Positions 63,943 through 64,000 of a stretch of DNA of 64,000 bases are shown in pieces. Made by a program: the position numbers and the translations under genes. The stretch's first letter is position 1. Every line of letters begins with the position of its first letter. The notes beneath the pieces were generated by a model that was given only the letters and a program-made list of their open reading frames with translations, ran no database searches and was not told the DNA's origin. Source of the stretch: Paraburkholderia sejongensis (GTDB lineage Bacteria > Pseudomonadota > Gammaproteobacteria > Burkholderiales > Burkholderiaceae); NCBI RefSeq assembly GCF_020880815.1, contig NZ_JAJITD010000026.1:1-64000 (forward strand), read 5' to 3'.

Positions 63943-64000
63943 ATGAACATCTCTAACATCCAGTCGAAAGTCATGCTGTGCTCGGTCACGATCTCCACGT
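63943..64000 (+). CDS. Start of a further gene, cut by the window edge
   Basis: ATG at 63943 after CTACGGAGTTTTCTC, the same ribosome-binding context as at 58950. Encodes MNISNIQSKVMLCSVTIST and runs off the window. Too short to classify. Confidence 0.6.
   Translation, partial: MNISNIQSKVMLCSVTIST

Noticed and set aside
1..64000. CRISPR arrays, rRNA and tRNA genes
   Set aside because: No regularly spaced direct repeats with unique spacers and no rRNA- or tRNA-like sequence were noticed on either strand.

Overview
The window looks like part of a large, high-GC plasmid (or plasmid-derived region) of Burkholderia, Paraburkholderia, Caballeronia or a close relative. Grounds: about 60% GC, Burkholderiales-type insertion sequences (IS3, IS110/IS1111, IS5/IS427, IS4), a type IVB pilus/VirB-like operon, and a complete PRTRC (ParB-Related, ThiF-Related Cassette) plasmid-maintenance module. 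I saw no rRNA, tRNA or CRISPR array, and I recognised no plasmid replication initiator.

Layout. (1) 1-10.4 kb is a scarred left flank: an IS3 fragment, one intact polytopic membrane protein resembling O-antigen/oligosaccharide-unit polymerases, a complete fused-ORF IS3 element, a decayed tyrosine recombinase, two diverged IS3 relics each hit by the same IS110-type element at the same codon, and a chimera of duplicated ParB-like helices with the N-terminal half of a tyrosine recombinase. (2) 11.2-26.7 kb is one rightward operon: VirB8-, VirB9- and VirB10-like proteins, two lytic transglycosylases, two TcpQ-type proteins, then secretin PilN, PilO, PilP, ATPase PilQ, PilR, prepilin PilS, a PilV-like tip protein and a cysteine-rich exported protein. 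No VirB4, coupling protein or relaxase is in view. An IS5-family element carrying a GFA-family passenger gene sits at the operon's 3' end. (3) 28.2-33.6 kb, leftward: CAP-domain lipoprotein, small proteins, an FlhC-like regulator with a long N-terminal extension, a coiled-coil protein and a NERD protein. (4) 34-37.3 kb, rightward: small proteins and a zinc-ribbon/TOPRIM primase-like protein, followed by an IS4 element inserted into a terminator. (5) 38.8-47.8 kb, leftward (except the integrase at 41.9-43.0 kb): small membrane proteins, the actin-like PRTRC protein D with a centromere-like repeat site, a Lar-like protein, a DUF1173-like protein and several small unknowns. (6) 48.2-64 kb, rightward: an N6-methyltransferase-like protein, PRTRC ParB, E, C, F, B, A and ThiF, then conserved plasmid proteins of unknown role, a SlyB-like lipoprotein and a MoxR-type AAA+ ATPase.

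Two repeated control signatures organise the backbone. Most leftward transcription units start from a TTGACTT box followed 15 bp later by a -10-like hexamer. Rightward units begin with a TANNNT hexamer, 12-14 bp, a tiny hairpin and the invariant ATCGAC; this leader occurs eight times, one of them driving no ORF and ending at a terminator (a candidate small RNA). PRTRC A (JAMM motif), B (E2-like), C (ubiquitin-like) and ThiF (E1-like) together look like a plasmid-borne ubiquitin-like modification set linked to ParB and an actin-like protein.
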